Origin: CAZOWL01 sp964583605
Lineage (GTDB): Bacteria; Pseudomonadota; Gammaproteobacteria; Chromatiales; Chromatiaceae
NCBI GenBank assembly: GCA_964583605.1
Contig: CAZOWL010000014.1
Location: 1-59,622 of the forward strand
DNA: 59,622 nt
Direction of reading: 5' to 3'
Below are positions 18,829-27,523 of this stretch, piece by piece (positions within the stretch are counted from its first letter, which is position 1; each line of letters opens with the position of its first letter). A model generated the notes under the pieces. The model did not search any database, was not told the origin of the DNA, and worked only from the letters and a program-made list of their open reading frames with translations. Both the position numbers and the translations under genes were made by a program.

Positions 18829-19554
18829 CTAAACCACGCTCAGACCGAGAAAATCGACGATCGCGTCAAAGGTATCGCGGCGATTGGGAATCTCGTTGTG
18901 GGTGCCAGCCACAAGCTTGGCAGATGTCAGCGCGTTGCGCGGAAACCCCAGTGTCGTGCCGGCGCTTGCGCTCCAGGCGGGCACGACGCCGTCCCCGTCG
19001 CGCGTGGATGCGACGGGGTCCCCGAAGCCGATGGCAAGGCCGCCGGCGACGGTGTACGGCACGACATCCTCAGTCACGCTGCTTCGCGAATACAGCGATA
19101 GGGAGTCGGCGGGGACCTTGTCGGTGAGAACCTCGTGCTTGAGCTTCAACGAGGCGTCGATGACCCGGCGCTTGCTCGCCCCCTTGAAGCTCCATGGCCG
19201 GGCGGGATTGAAATAGGTGTCCTGCACGCCCTTAGCGCCGCTTGGCGCCCCTCCCGAGAAGGGGAAGGGCTGCTCCAGCTCCTCGTCGGTCAGCCCGCGC
19301 TCCATCGATTCCTCGCTGTCCGTGCCCTCGGGCCCATCCCCGACGCGCAGCGCTGTGAGCACCGAGCCCAGATAGCGGCGCTTGAGCCCCGCCTCGAGGA
19401 GGCGGTCCTGCAGGTCGCGGACATCGCGGAAGGTGCCGCGCTCCTGCGCAAGCTGCGCCAGATTCGCCGCTATGGTTGGCGTGATGCCGTCCAAGCTCGG
19501 CAGCAGGGTCCGCATTTGCTGTTGGGTCAGACTATTGATGTCTATGCTGCTCAT
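18829..19554 (-). CDS. Helix-hairpin-helix domain joined to the C-terminal part of an alpha/beta hydrolase
   Basis: A 241-residue protein with two unlike parts. Residues about 1-70 (IDINSLTQQQMRTLLPSL...GITPTIAANLAQL...RGTFRDVRDL) read as a ComEA-type helix-hairpin-helix. Residues about 150-241 look like the end of a lecithin-cholesterol-acyltransferase/esterase fold, with GDGVVPAWSA carrying the usual acid and VAGTHNEIPNR the usual histidine. No GxSxG nucleophile motif is present, so it should not be an active esterase alone. The ATG at 19554 has GAAGGAG upstream. It is the last gene of the Trypco2/protease/MoxR/FGE run, after a strong hairpin. It could be a deletion-derived chimera; function unknown. 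Confidence 0.5.
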   Translation of the reverse strand: MSSIDINSLTQQQMRTLLPSLDGITPTIAANLAQLAQERGTFRDVRDLQDRLLEAGLKRRYLGSVLTALRVGDGPEGTDSEESMERGLTDEELEQPFPFSGGAPSGAKGVQDTYFNPARPWSFKGASKRRVIDASLKLKHEVLTDKVPADSLSLYSRSSVTEDVVPYTVAGGLAIGFGDPVASTRDGDGVVPAWSASAGTTLGFPRNALTSAKLVAGTHNEIPNRRDTFDAIVDFLGLSVV

Positions 19555-19680
19555 CGGTGGCGCTCCTTCGTGGGGGTTATCCTCTCTATACGGCGGAGCG
19601 GCCGAATTGGATCGATGAGCCGCGGCCATCCCTGGCCTAGATTCCGATTGCTGACAATCCGCCGATCTGCTCCGCGTGAC

Positions 19681-19734
19681 GGCCTGGCCATGGCGCGCCT
19701 CTCCCCGCTCCGCGGGGCGCGCCATGGCCAGGCC
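19681..19734. other. Perfect 19-bp inverted repeat (hairpin)
   Basis: Arms at 19681-19699 (GGCCTGGCCATGGCGCGCC) and 19716-19734 are exact reverse complements, with a 16-base spacer that has its own CCCC/GGGG pairing. It lies 25 bases beyond the stop of the FGE-domain gene. No T-tract follows on either strand, so a classical intrinsic terminator is not supported; an mRNA 3'-end stabiliser or attenuator before the next gene is possible. Confidence 0.7.
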
Positions 19735-19758
19735 GCACGCTGCGCCACCTGCTTGAGC

Positions 19759-22197
19759 TCACGACACCTGAGCTCGGGCGGGACGGAAGCCGAGGTCGTC
19801 GTAGCGGTCGTCGGGCCCGCCCCTGCCGCGGACCGCCCGGCCGGCGACGGCATCCGCCTTCGCATCGACCCAAGCCGTCCCGTCTGTTGGCGCCCCCTCG
19901 TAGCTGTCGTGCCAGTGGTCCTGCACCCACTCGTAGACATTGCCGAGCATGTCATAGAGCCCCCAGGGGTTCGGCATCTTCTGCCTCACCTTGCGGGTAC
20001 CGGCCCTCGTGTGCGGGTATTGCTTCTGCCTGCCGCCCCACCAGCCAGTCGAGCTGTCCTCGTACTCATCGAGATCATAATCGACACCGCTATTCCCGCC
20101 ATACCAGGCGATGGGATCGAGGGCCGGCGCGTCCATCGATGTTGCCACGTCGCCCCGGATCTCGATCGGGCCCGTGTAGAGGGCCGTGGCGGTCCCGGCC
20201 CGACAGGCGTACTCCCATTGGGCCTCGCTGGGCAGGACGATGCGCCCACCGTCGTCGTCCAGAGCCAGGAGACGTTCGTGCAGGGCCTCGACGAAGCGCT
20301 GCGCGTCCTCCCAAGTGACACGCTCCACCGGACGCTGCGGGTCGCGGAAGCGGCTCTCGTGCTCACCGAGCACGGCCTCCCACAGCGCCTGGGTGCAGGG
20401 GGTGTCGAAGAGCCAGTAGCCCTGGGCGATGAGGGCCTCCTGGCGCGGGCCTTCGTCGTCATAGCGGCCGGGCTCGTCCTCGGGCGAGCCCATCCAGAAG
20501 CGCCCGGGCGGGATCCAGCGCATCCGCTGGGTGACCAACTCGCCATCCTCGCCCGCAACCTCGAGCTCGACCCAGGCGCCGTACTGATCCCAGCCCCAGC
20601 GCGCGGCCCAGGCTGGCGGAGCGCCCGACTCCCAAAAGGCGGGATCAGGGTCCGAGTCGCCCGGCTCGCCGATCGGCTCGACGCCAAGCCAGCGGTTGCG
20701 GCTGGTCAACCGCCCGAGCGGGCTGCTCGGCGGCCCATCGAGCATTGGGTCGCTTGCCGGATCGCCGGTCGGGACCTGCTGCCGATCGCTCGGGCAGATG
20801 AGCAGTTGGGCACCGCGCTGCCCCACGGCGATGGTGATCGTGTCGCTGTTGGGCTCGCCGTCGATGTCGCGCAGGTCAAACTCCGGCGGCGGCTCGCCGC
20901 CTTGTTCGTCGGCAACCATCGCCGCCCAGAGCCGGTGCATCGGCTGCTTGCGCCAGACAGGCTCGCGCGTCTTGACGGCCCGCCGCTCCAGGCGCCGGAA
21001 CCAAGCGACGACACCGTCCGCTAGGCCCTGTCCAGCGGCGAGGCGTGCCTCCAGGGCGGCAAAGAAGGCGTCGCGGGCCTCTCGCTCCGCGGCGTCGAGC
21101 AGCGCGGAGGAGGCCTCCGAGAGCAGTGCTGCCTCGCCGAAGCGGACCTCATCGGGCAGCGAGCCGTGCCACGCGAGCTGCCGGAGCCACAGCTCGCGCT
21201 GCGCCGGCGTCATGGCAATGGCGCTGCGCTCCCAAGGAATCAGGGTCCAGACCGCGCGCACGGCGTCGGGCGCGGTCTGCGGTGCGAAGGGCACCAACGC
21301 TGCGGCCCGCGCACCCGCCTGGCGTATGCGCTGGCCGAGCTCCAGCCAGAAATCACGCGCCCGGGCGCCGCCTGCGGCGAGCACCCCGAGGTCACCCAGC
21401 GCAACGAGGACACCGCCCGGTGGCGGCGGGGTATAGCCGTTGAGCGCCGTCAGCGGCCAACCCGGCTGCCGACACAAGGCGCGCGGGAGGATCAGCGCTT
21501 CGTCGACGACGCCATCGATGCGGGCATGCGCCGGGAACAGGTCCCGCAGCGCCCGCCGCGTAATGCCCTGGTCGTGCCAGTAGGGGACCAGGTGTCGGCT
21601 GCGATCGTCCAGGATCTGCACCGGGGCGCCCCAGCGTCGCGTGCGACGGAACGGCACGCGCTCCAACAACTCGCCGCGGCTGAGCCGCGCGACGATGCGC
21701 GCGACGTCGGGCGTGCGCGTCGCCAGATCGGCGGCGAAGGCCGTGCGCAGGCGTGGTAGCAGGGCCGGCCAAGTGTTGAGCGGTGCATAGCGGGCCGGCG
21801 GCGGAGGCCGCGAAGGCCAGCGCGGCAGCTCTCGGGCCGCGGAATCCTCTATTTGCGCTACGCGCCGCGCCTGCTCAGTCTCCTCTGGCGGCGCCTCTGC
21901 GACCAGCTCGGTCGCCATCCAGAACGTCAACGCCGGCATGGCGTCGATGCCAGTCCCGACAGGCGCGGGGTCGCCGGGCTCGATCGTCTTACCGACCTGG
22001 GCGACGCCTTGTGCCTGGCGGCCATCCGCGTGCTTGCCCTCCTGGCGCTTGCCGAGAATTGGCAAGCCGAGCTGGTCCGCGGCGGCCTGCAGCAGTTCTG
22101 TACCGCCGGCGCCCCGGATCCGCACCAGGTCGGCCAGGCCCAAGTCGGCGGCCGGCGTGGCAGCCGGGGCCGCCCGGGGACTGGGCTCAAGACTCAT
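19759..22197 (-). CDS. Large conflict-cassette protein with C-terminal FGE/sulfatase-modifying-like domain
   Basis: 812 residues. The C-terminal 250 (about 560-812) form a formylglycine-generating-enzyme-type (C-type-lectin fold) domain with RWIPPGRFWMGSP, CTQALWEAVLG, PVERVTWEDAQRFV, LPSEAQWEYACRAGT and YDMLGNVYEWVQDHWHD, ending GFRPARAQ. The N-terminal region (about 95-480, LTFWMATELVAE, PALLPRLRTAFAADLATRT, PWERSAIAMT) resembles proteins named SAV_2336-domain-related that accompany MoxR ATPases; that part is from memory. The start at 22197 overlaps the MoxR gene by 11 bases, favouring it over an ATG 40 codons upstream. No frame break is seen, unlike its two neighbours. Probably the effector or platform of the cassette; substrate unknown. 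Confidence 0.72.
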   Translation of the reverse strand: MSLEPSPRAAPAATPAADLGLADLVRIRGAGGTELLQAAADQLGLPILGKRQEGKHADGRQAQGVAQVGKTIEPGDPAPVGTGIDAMPALTFWMATELVAEAPPEETEQARRVAQIEDSAARELPRWPSRPPPPARYAPLNTWPALLPRLRTAFAADLATRTPDVARIVARLSRGELLERVPFRRTRRWGAPVQILDDRSRHLVPYWHDQGITRRALRDLFPAHARIDGVVDEALILPRALCRQPGWPLTALNGYTPPPPGGVLVALGDLGVLAAGGARARDFWLELGQRIRQAGARAAALVPFAPQTAPDAVRAVWTLIPWERSAIAMTPAQRELWLRQLAWHGSLPDEVRFGEAALLSEASSALLDAAEREARDAFFAALEARLAAGQGLADGVVAWFRRLERRAVKTREPVWRKQPMHRLWAAMVADEQGGEPPPEFDLRDIDGEPNSDTITIAVGQRGAQLLICPSDRQQVPTGDPASDPMLDGPPSSPLGRLTSRNRWLGVEPIGEPGDSDPDPAFWESGAPPAWAARWGWDQYGAWVELEVAGEDGELVTQRMRWIPPGRFWMGSPEDEPGRYDDEGPRQEALIAQGYWLFDTPCTQALWEAVLGEHESRFRDPQRPVERVTWEDAQRFVEALHERLLALDDDGGRIVLPSEAQWEYACRAGTATALYTGPIEIRGDVATSMDAPALDPIAWYGGNSGVDYDLDEYEDSSTGWWGGRQKQYPHTRAGTRKVRQKMPNPWGLYDMLGNVYEWVQDHWHDSYEGAPTDGTAWVDAKADAVAGRAVRGRGGPDDRYDDLGFRPARAQVS

Positions 22198-23203
22198 GTG
22201 GCAGCGTCTTCTCCAGGGCGAACTTGGCGATCTGGCCAAGGATTGCGTGCTGCGCCGCCGGGTCGCCCGGCGCCTGCTGGCGGACCGCGCGCAGCAGGTC
22301 CAAGCACTCGGCGGCACCGGGGCGCGGCAGCGGACCCGGCACCGGCAGGTCGCCTTCGGCGGAAATGCGCTGGTCGGCGATGAGCTCGACGGCGCGGTCT
22401 AGCACCGCCCGTCGCTCCACGTCCATACCGAGGTCCTTGAAGTGCGCCTGGGCGCGCTCGCGCAGGCGCTTCTCCAACTCCTGGCGAGTGTCTCCCAGCA
22501 TCAGCCGCAGCACCCAGCAGCGGCGCAGGAAGGCCGGCGGCAGCTCGCGCTCCTCGTTGGTGGTGATGATCACCAGCGGTGCCCGGCCGGTGGCCTCTAC
22601 CGCCTGCTCGGCACCAAGAGGGACGAATCGGCCGTTGCCGAGTGCCTCCAGCAGGCCGTTCGGCACCTCGCTCTCGGCCATGTCGATCTCATCGATGAGC
22701 AGCACGCAGCCATTGGCGGGATCCTCATCCTCGGCACGCTCAGGCTCACGGACCCGACCGGGTGCCTGCCCAGCGGCCTCCCAGTTCAGCGCCCATCACA
22801 ACGGGCCGGGGCGCACATAGTTGCTGACAGCGAGTCGTGCCTGGCGCTTCCTCGCCGTGAGCCTGACCAGGCGTAGCTCGCCCTTTTGCTGCAGCGCACC
22901 CTCCACCTGCGCATCGGCAAGCCGTGCGACAGCATCGTAGGTCCAGAGCAGGTCGCGCGCCTCGGTACGGGCATCGACGACCATCTCCAGGTACGGCCGG
23001 CGCAGACAGCGCGCCACGGCGCGCGCCAGCTGGCTCTTGCCGATGCCGGGCTCGCCCCGCACCAGCAGCGGCCGACTCGAAGACAGCGCTGCGTTGACAG
23101 CGTCGATCGAGTCTTGATCGAAGCGGTGGTACTGCTTCGGCCAGACACCGCGCGGCGGCAGGTCCTCGACGTGCTCCGGCTTGATCTTGAGCAGTTGCGT
23201 CAT
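22187..23203 (-). pseudogene. MoxR-type AAA+ ATPase interrupted by one in-frame TGA
   Basis: Both halves lie in one frame. The first (from 23203, MTQLLKIKPEHVEDLPPRG) has Walker A GEPGIGKSQLA. The second has Walker B VLLIDEIDMAE, sensor 1 VIITTNEERELP and the arginine-finger region PAFLRRCWVLRL. Between them, at 22796-22798, one TGA splits NYVRPGPL from WALNWEAAG. The family reads PGPLWWA-like at this point, so TGG to TGA is the simplest explanation. Everything else is intact over 339 codons. The start overlaps the protease stop (ATGA), the end overlaps the FGE gene. Unless read through, only a Walker-A half is made. A sequencing error is also possible. Confidence 0.8.
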
Positions 23204-24666
23204 CGTGAAGTGTCCTCGGCACAGGGCAAGAGCTCGCGCAGCAACCACAGACGCTCGCGCTCGCGCTTACGCGCCTTCAGGTCCCGCTGCAAGGCCAGCA
23301 CCCCGAAATCCAGCTTGCCGTACTTGCCTTTCAGGAACCCCAATGCGCTGCGCGCACCGACGGGCAGGGTGGCGGCGTCGGCATCCAGTAGCATGTAGTA
23401 GAACTCGCGGCGGTGAATCGCGCGCTTGTCGAGCTCGTCGTTCACGATCTCGCGCATCGTGGCTCGATCTTGGTCACTCGACACATATTGCTCCTCTTCA
23501 TCGAGTCCAAGGCGCGCAGCCAAGTCTGCCTCGACATCGCCAATGAAGCGGCTCCCGTCGCTGTCGAAGCCGGACTCCGGCGGCGGATCGAGCAAGTCGC
23601 GTGGCTCCGGCAAACTGTCGCGATTCGGCAGGTCCTTGAAGTGGGTCGGTCGTCCGCGCACCCCAGCCATGATGACCTCGGCGGAGGTCCGAAGCCCAGC
23701 GGGGATCTCCAGCACATAGGCATCGGGTTGAGCCGCGCTGGCCATGAGTGCTGTCACGCTGACCGGATCGTAAGCGCATGGCAGCATCTCCCCGATGATG
23801 TCAGCCACCGAGGCGCGCGCAGTAGGTCGCTGCGCAGCGGGTAGCGCCTTGACGGCCGCGTGCAGTGCATCGAGGACGTCATCAGGATCCGCGTTCAGTA
23901 GTGCCTGCGCCAGCGCCTCGGCGCTGTTCGGGGCGCTCCCCAGCCGAGCGCCGAGGGGGCCCCGCAAAGGCTTGGCGGCAGCGGCATCCAGATGGAGGCG
24001 CAACGCTTGCTCGGCTGCGTCCTTGCACGCGCGATCATCGTTATAGCCGAGTTTCTCCGCAAACTCTGGGCATCGGAACAGGCTAGCCGCAAATGTCGCC
24101 TTGAGCCGGTGCTCGGCCTTGGTGGGGGTCTGAACGATGACACCCACTACCTGGCCGTGGACCACCACCGGCGCACCGGACACCCCGCCCCAGTCGTACG
24201 GGTTGGCAAAGCCAGGCAATAGGTCGAGGTGCAGGCGCGACGCGGTGCTCGCGGCGCCATTTGTCTTGCCAGCGAGCGGGAACTCGCGACGCTCGCCAAT
24301 GTTGTCGGCGCGGACCGGGAAGCCCTCACTGGCCCAGTCGTCCAGGTGCCGCGGACGCAACGGCGAGAGGTAGAGCCAGCGCGGGAGCTTCTCGGGCAAC
24401 GGACAGTGCAGCAGCGCTACGTCGGTCTCTTCGTGCTACCACAGTATGGCCGAGCGCTCTATGCGTACCGGCGGCGCGATGCTGTCCGGCTGATGGAACC
24501 AGTTGATGTGGATGGGGGCGTCCGGTGTGAGGTCGACCGGAAAGAGGCCATGACGGCTGGTGATGATGCGGTCCTGGCCGACCGGGAGACCGGTACTGCA
24601 CTCCTTGCGACCGTTGTGGAGTGGGACCTCGATCAGGACCAGTAGGTCGCGCCAGCGCTCCTGCAT
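23200..24666 (-). pseudogene. Trypsin-like serine protease with one in-frame TAG
   Basis: In one continuous frame of 489 codons. The N-terminal piece (from 24666, MQERWRDLLVLIEVPLHN) carries the triad histidine in IITSRHGLF. After a TAG at 24436-24438 the frame goes on with HEETDVALLHC (triad Asp) and later YDWGGVSGAPVVV (triad Ser). A charged helical C-terminal half of about 250 residues follows, ending in a basic tail. All three catalytic residues survive, so a single nonsense change (for example from a Tyr or Gln codon) separates this from a working gene. It lies 33 bases after the Trypco2-like gene and overlaps the MoxR gene by four. Confidence 0.78.
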
Positions 24667-24699
24667 CGACCGTTCCCTCGGCGCGCCCGCGCTCGCATG

Positions 24700-24987
24700 T
24701 CAGCCCCGTTGGCCCGAGACGTTGAGATCGCCTCCGCCAGACTTCGGGTCGAGCTTCAGGCGAATGGTGTGCCCGTGCTCGCGATTGACGCCGCCGGCGG
24801 CCTCCCCTTCGATGAGCCAGACTTTGAAGCCGACCTTGCCTTCGCCCTCGTAGGTGGTCACCACCTGCAGCTCGACCTCAATCTCCCTCACGGTCAGTTG
24901 CAGGTGATCCCCAGCAGCCTTGCGCTCGGCTTCGGCGAGCTGTTTCCGCAGTTGGGCAAGGACATCCGCGAGCGCGAGTTGCTTCAT
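24700..24987 (-). CDS. Trypco2-like (trypsin-co-occurring) small protein
   Basis: A 95-residue protein, first of the cassette. Residues 1-30 (LALADVLAQLRKQLAEAERKAAG) form a helix; then strands LQLTVREIEVELQVVTTYEGEGKVGFKVWLI and a last strand HTIRLKLDP. That helix-plus-beta pattern fits the Trypco2 family, defined by its co-occurrence with trypsin-like proteases in predicted NTP-dependent conflict systems, and a trypsin-like gene does follow. Molecular role unknown. The start at 24987 avoids an unrelated ten-residue leader; its ribosome site is weak. Confidence 0.72.
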   Translation of the reverse strand: MKQLALADVLAQLRKQLAEAERKAAGDHLQLTVREIEVELQVVTTYEGEGKVGFKVWLIEGEAAGGVNREHGHTIRLKLDPKSGGGDLNVSGQRG

Positions 24988-25017
24988 GGTTGTCGTGTCC
25001 GTTCGTCGCTGAGGCAA

Positions 25018-25314
25018 ATATGGTTAGCACGTCCGTTGCCCTGATGCGGAGCATCATCGGGCTGAAGCATCATTGCGGTCAGGTCGTCCGACGCACGTTG
25101 CGCACCAGATCCCCGGCGAAAGCCCAAAGCCAAGTCCTTCGCGAGCTCAGGCAAGCTCATGGAGTCACCAGCTCAGGGGTCGGGTCGATTCCCCTCCCCT
25201 GCCGGTCGCTCACACGAACGCGACGAGCGGTGCGCCCTGGCCTTCAGAACCCCCGTGTGCGTTGGGCGACCAGAGCCGACGCGTGCCCGCGCGTGGGATC
25301 CCTTCACCGCGCGC
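25018..25314. other. Gene-free stretch between the cassette and the toxin-antitoxin pair
   Basis: About 300 bases without a supported gene. Open frames here have no recognisable domain or ribosome site. It should contain the promoter of the minus-strand Trypco2 operon. I see no tRNA or clear terminator. Confidence 0.4.
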
Positions 25315-25737
25315 TTAGGCAGACAACAGTCGTGTGACGTGCAAAAGATCGCGGAGGGAAACGATCTTGGTGGCCTCGTAGCAGCCCAGCGCGAGCAGGT
25401 CCTGTTCGTCACCGGTGACGAGATAGTCGACCGATCCCGCGACCGCGATGGCCAGCAGGTAGTTGTCGTAGGGATCCGGTGAGGCATCGATCTGCGGCAG
25501 CGAATCGAGCAGATGCGCCATCTCCCGGATCTGGTTGATCAAGCGGCCGGCGAGGGCCGGACTCAGGCGCTCCCGGATCTTCGGATAGCGGGTGACCCGC
25601 GCAAGCTCATCGATCTGGGCCGCAGCGCTCACCAGGGTGAAGGCACCCAAGCGCCACGCCGCCACGAGCTTGGCCGCCGGCGACGTCTCTATGAGCAAGG
25701 CGCTGATCAGAATGTTGGTGTCGAGCACCGCGCGCAC
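25315..25737 (-). CDS. PIN-domain toxin (putative ribonuclease) of a type II toxin-antitoxin pair
   Basis: 140 residues matching PIN-family toxins: MRAVLDTNILISALL with the first metal-binding Asp, EL at about 45-46, and the acidic cluster DPYDNYLLAIAVAGSVDYLVTGDEQDLL near the C-terminus. Such toxins cleave RNA and are held by a cognate DNA-binding antitoxin. The upstream antitoxin-like gene ends three bases before the start of this one, so the two are co-expressed. Confidence 0.87.
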   Translation of the reverse strand: MRAVLDTNILISALLIETSPAAKLVAAWRLGAFTLVSAAAQIDELARVTRYPKIRERLSPALAGRLINQIREMAHLLDSLPQIDASPDPYDNYLLAIAVAGSVDYLVTGDEQDLLALGCYEATKIVSLRDLLHVTRLLSA

Positions 25738-25740
25738 GGG

Positions 25741-26025
25741 TCAGTGGTCGCGCGCACGCGACTCGGACAGCGCCTGGCGCAGCTCGCCTTTGACCGCGTC
25801 GGTCGCTTCATCGACCAGCGCCTGGAGCTCCTCTTCAGGAAGACCGGCAAACGACGCCCGAGCCTCATTGATGGTCTGATCGATCATCCGCCACTTTATC
25901 GCTTCCTCGACGAACAACGAGAGATCGCCTTTCTTCAGGCCACGTCGGGCAAGAAAGGTGCGAAGAGCCACGTCGGTCTCCTTCGAGACAGTCACGGTCC
26001 AGCGGGTCTTGGTCGGATCGGGCAT
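25741..26025 (-). CDS. Ribbon-helix-helix-like antitoxin
   Basis: A 94-residue protein starting MPDPTKTRWTVTVSKETDVALRTFLARR, a ribbon-helix-helix-like N-terminus, followed by an acidic helical tail suited to binding the PIN toxin. The start at 26025 has GAGGTG upstream. A longer in-frame version begins inside repeat copy C and would add 50 residues coded by the repeat; I reject that start. The operon promoter would have to lie in or beyond the repeat, whose end is 28 bases upstream. Confidence 0.78.
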   Translation of the reverse strand: MPDPTKTRWTVTVSKETDVALRTFLARRGLKKGDLSLFVEEAIKWRMIDQTINEARASFAGLPEEELQALVDEATDAVKGELRQALSESRARDH

Positions 26026-26053
26026 GGAGCACCTCGGCGAAGAGGATAAGCTG

Positions 26054-26176
26054 CTAACGATCATGGGGCGAGGCGAGCCACCCCAGATGATGAAAGGTCG
26101 CCTCGCCCCTGATCGTTCCCTCACCCCAACCCTCTCCCAGAGGGCGAGGGAGCAAACGTGCTTCGCGAAATTCATT
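26054..26176 (-). repeat. Two-hairpin intergenic repeat, copy C
   Basis: Complete minus-strand copy (CTAACGATCATGGGGCGAGG ... AAATTCATT). It sits between the toxin-antitoxin promoter region and the transposase remnant. Together with copy D it shares the AATTTCGCGAAGCACG start variant. Confidence 0.92.
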
Positions 26177-26241
26177 GTAAGCGGCTGTCGGGAACGGCAC
26201 TTAATAGCCTATACGCTTAGCTGCTTACGCGCGAATCGGGG

Positions 26242-26743
26242 TAGATTGATGTCATCCTCAACCCGGTGCGCGCCGGGCTGGTCGAGGCGCCCGAGGAGTG
26301 GCTGTGGAGCAGCTATGGGGCGATGATGGGGACCGCGCCAGCGCCGAGTTGGTTGGCGGTGGACGCGCTGCTGACTCAGTTCGCCGCGTCTCGGAAAGAG
26401 GCCCGTCGTCGCTATCGGGCATTCGTGTACGAGGGCATCGGGCGAGACATCTGGCAGGGATTGCGCCAGCAGATCTATCTGGGGGGACGAGGCGTTCGTC
26501 GCGCGCATGCAGGGTGAAGTCCGGGTTGAAGGCGACAGGCTGAGCGTCCCGCAGGCGCATCGCCGCGCGCCAGCGCCGACGCTGGCGCAGATCGCGCAGC
26601 GATCGCAAGTGCGAAACGCCGCGATCGTGGCGGCCTATGCGACCGGCGCCTACACCTATCGCCAGATCGCCAATTATTTCGGCATCCATTTGGCGACGGT
26701 GGGCTGCGTCGTGCGAGGCGGGATGCAAGGATGCGAGAACTGA
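26242..26743 (+). pseudogene. REP-associated tyrosine transposase remnant, frameshifted
   Basis: Only the C-terminal part of a Y1-type REP-associated transposase (RAYT) remains: ILNPVRAGLVEAPEEWLWSSYGA, then RRYRAFVYEGIGRDIWQGLRQQIYLG. At a run of six G (about 26480) the frame slips by one base and continues as DEAFVARMQGEV... to a helix-turn-helix-like IVAAYATGAYTYRQIANYFGI. Five G would restore the frame. The catalytic N-terminal half with the HUH motif and tyrosine is absent, so it is dead. It lies 65 bases from repeat copy C. Confidence 0.78.
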
Positions 26744-26749
26744 CCCGGC

Positions 26750-27248
26750 GCGGCTTGCGGCCGACACGCCCGAGGCCATCCATGACAAGCTCCTGCATGT
26801 CGTGACCGAGCGGCTGCACACCATCGGTAGCGCGTCAGGCGGCACGGATGTCCATCTTTGTCGAGGAAGCCGAGGCCCTCTGGCAAGGGGATCTCAGGAC
26901 CTTTGAGCAGGGTCTCCACGGCCTCGAAGGTACGCGTGCCCTGCGTCGTCGATTCGACGATCGATGACTCATCGAGCCGCACCGGATAACCGTGCCTAGC
27001 CTGGAGAAGATTGACGCTGTCTTCATCCCAACAGGCGTGAACGACGCGCCGGTTCTCGCGGCCGCGGTCGATGAAATCGCCGAGAAAGACCGCCTTGCGC
27101 CGCCGCATATCCGGGACATCGCCGGGCAGCGATCCGCCGTCAATCGGCTGGTAGATGCCGTCAATCCGTTTATAACCTAGCCCCACGAGGAGCCCCTAGA
27201 GCATCTCCCATGACCGTGTACATCCCCGATGATGTCACAGTCCAGCAT
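26750..27248 (-). pseudogene. Broken metallophosphoesterase gene copy
   Basis: Partial paralogue of the intact gene at 32732-33808. It begins MLDCDIIGDVHGHG, then needs a one-base shift and meets a stop codon. It continues GLGYKRIDGIYQ, KAVFLGDFIDRGRENRRVV, and then jumps directly to HACWDEDSVNLL, missing about 95 residues that include the GNHE metal-binding motif. Similarity is lost after LTRYRW. An early frameshift, a stop, an internal deletion and loss of the C-terminus make it non-functional. Confidence 0.82.
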
Positions 27249-27523
27249 ATGCCTGAGCCGCCCTCGCAGCGCGATCAATCAATTGTGATTGCGAGCGCAC
27301 CGATGCCGCGCCGGTTAGCACACACTTCTTAAATTCGCCGCGCAGAAACCAGTCGGATGAATCCGTCATGACACGCCGTCGTCACAATTCGAGGTACTTT
27401 GCAAGCAGGTCACATCCAAGGGTACTCTTATCTGGATTCTGAGAAACGGTTCGCAGTTTAGCGATCTAACCGCGCATTCTCGACGCTCGTATCGCTCTTG
27501 GCCGTTGGTCACTTGGATATGCC
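27249..27523. other. Intergenic region before the HDOD/kinase operon
   Basis: No gene supported in 275 bases; somewhat more A/T than its surroundings and therefore likely to carry the promoter of the two-gene signalling operon. No clear ribosome site precedes its GTG start. Confidence 0.35.

Noticed and set aside
19135..21024. 629-codon plus-strand frame opposite the FGE-domain gene
   Set aside because: Antisense shadow; the minus strand carries the full set of FGE motifs.
25170..25205. T-loop-like GGTCGATTCCCC suggesting a tRNA
   Set aside because: No acceptor, D or anticodon arms can be paired around it.
26026..26175. Fifty-residue N-terminal extension of the antitoxin
   Set aside because: It would be coded by repeat copy C; the same peptide-like frame recurs in other copies, and the internal ATG at 26025 has a good ribosome site.
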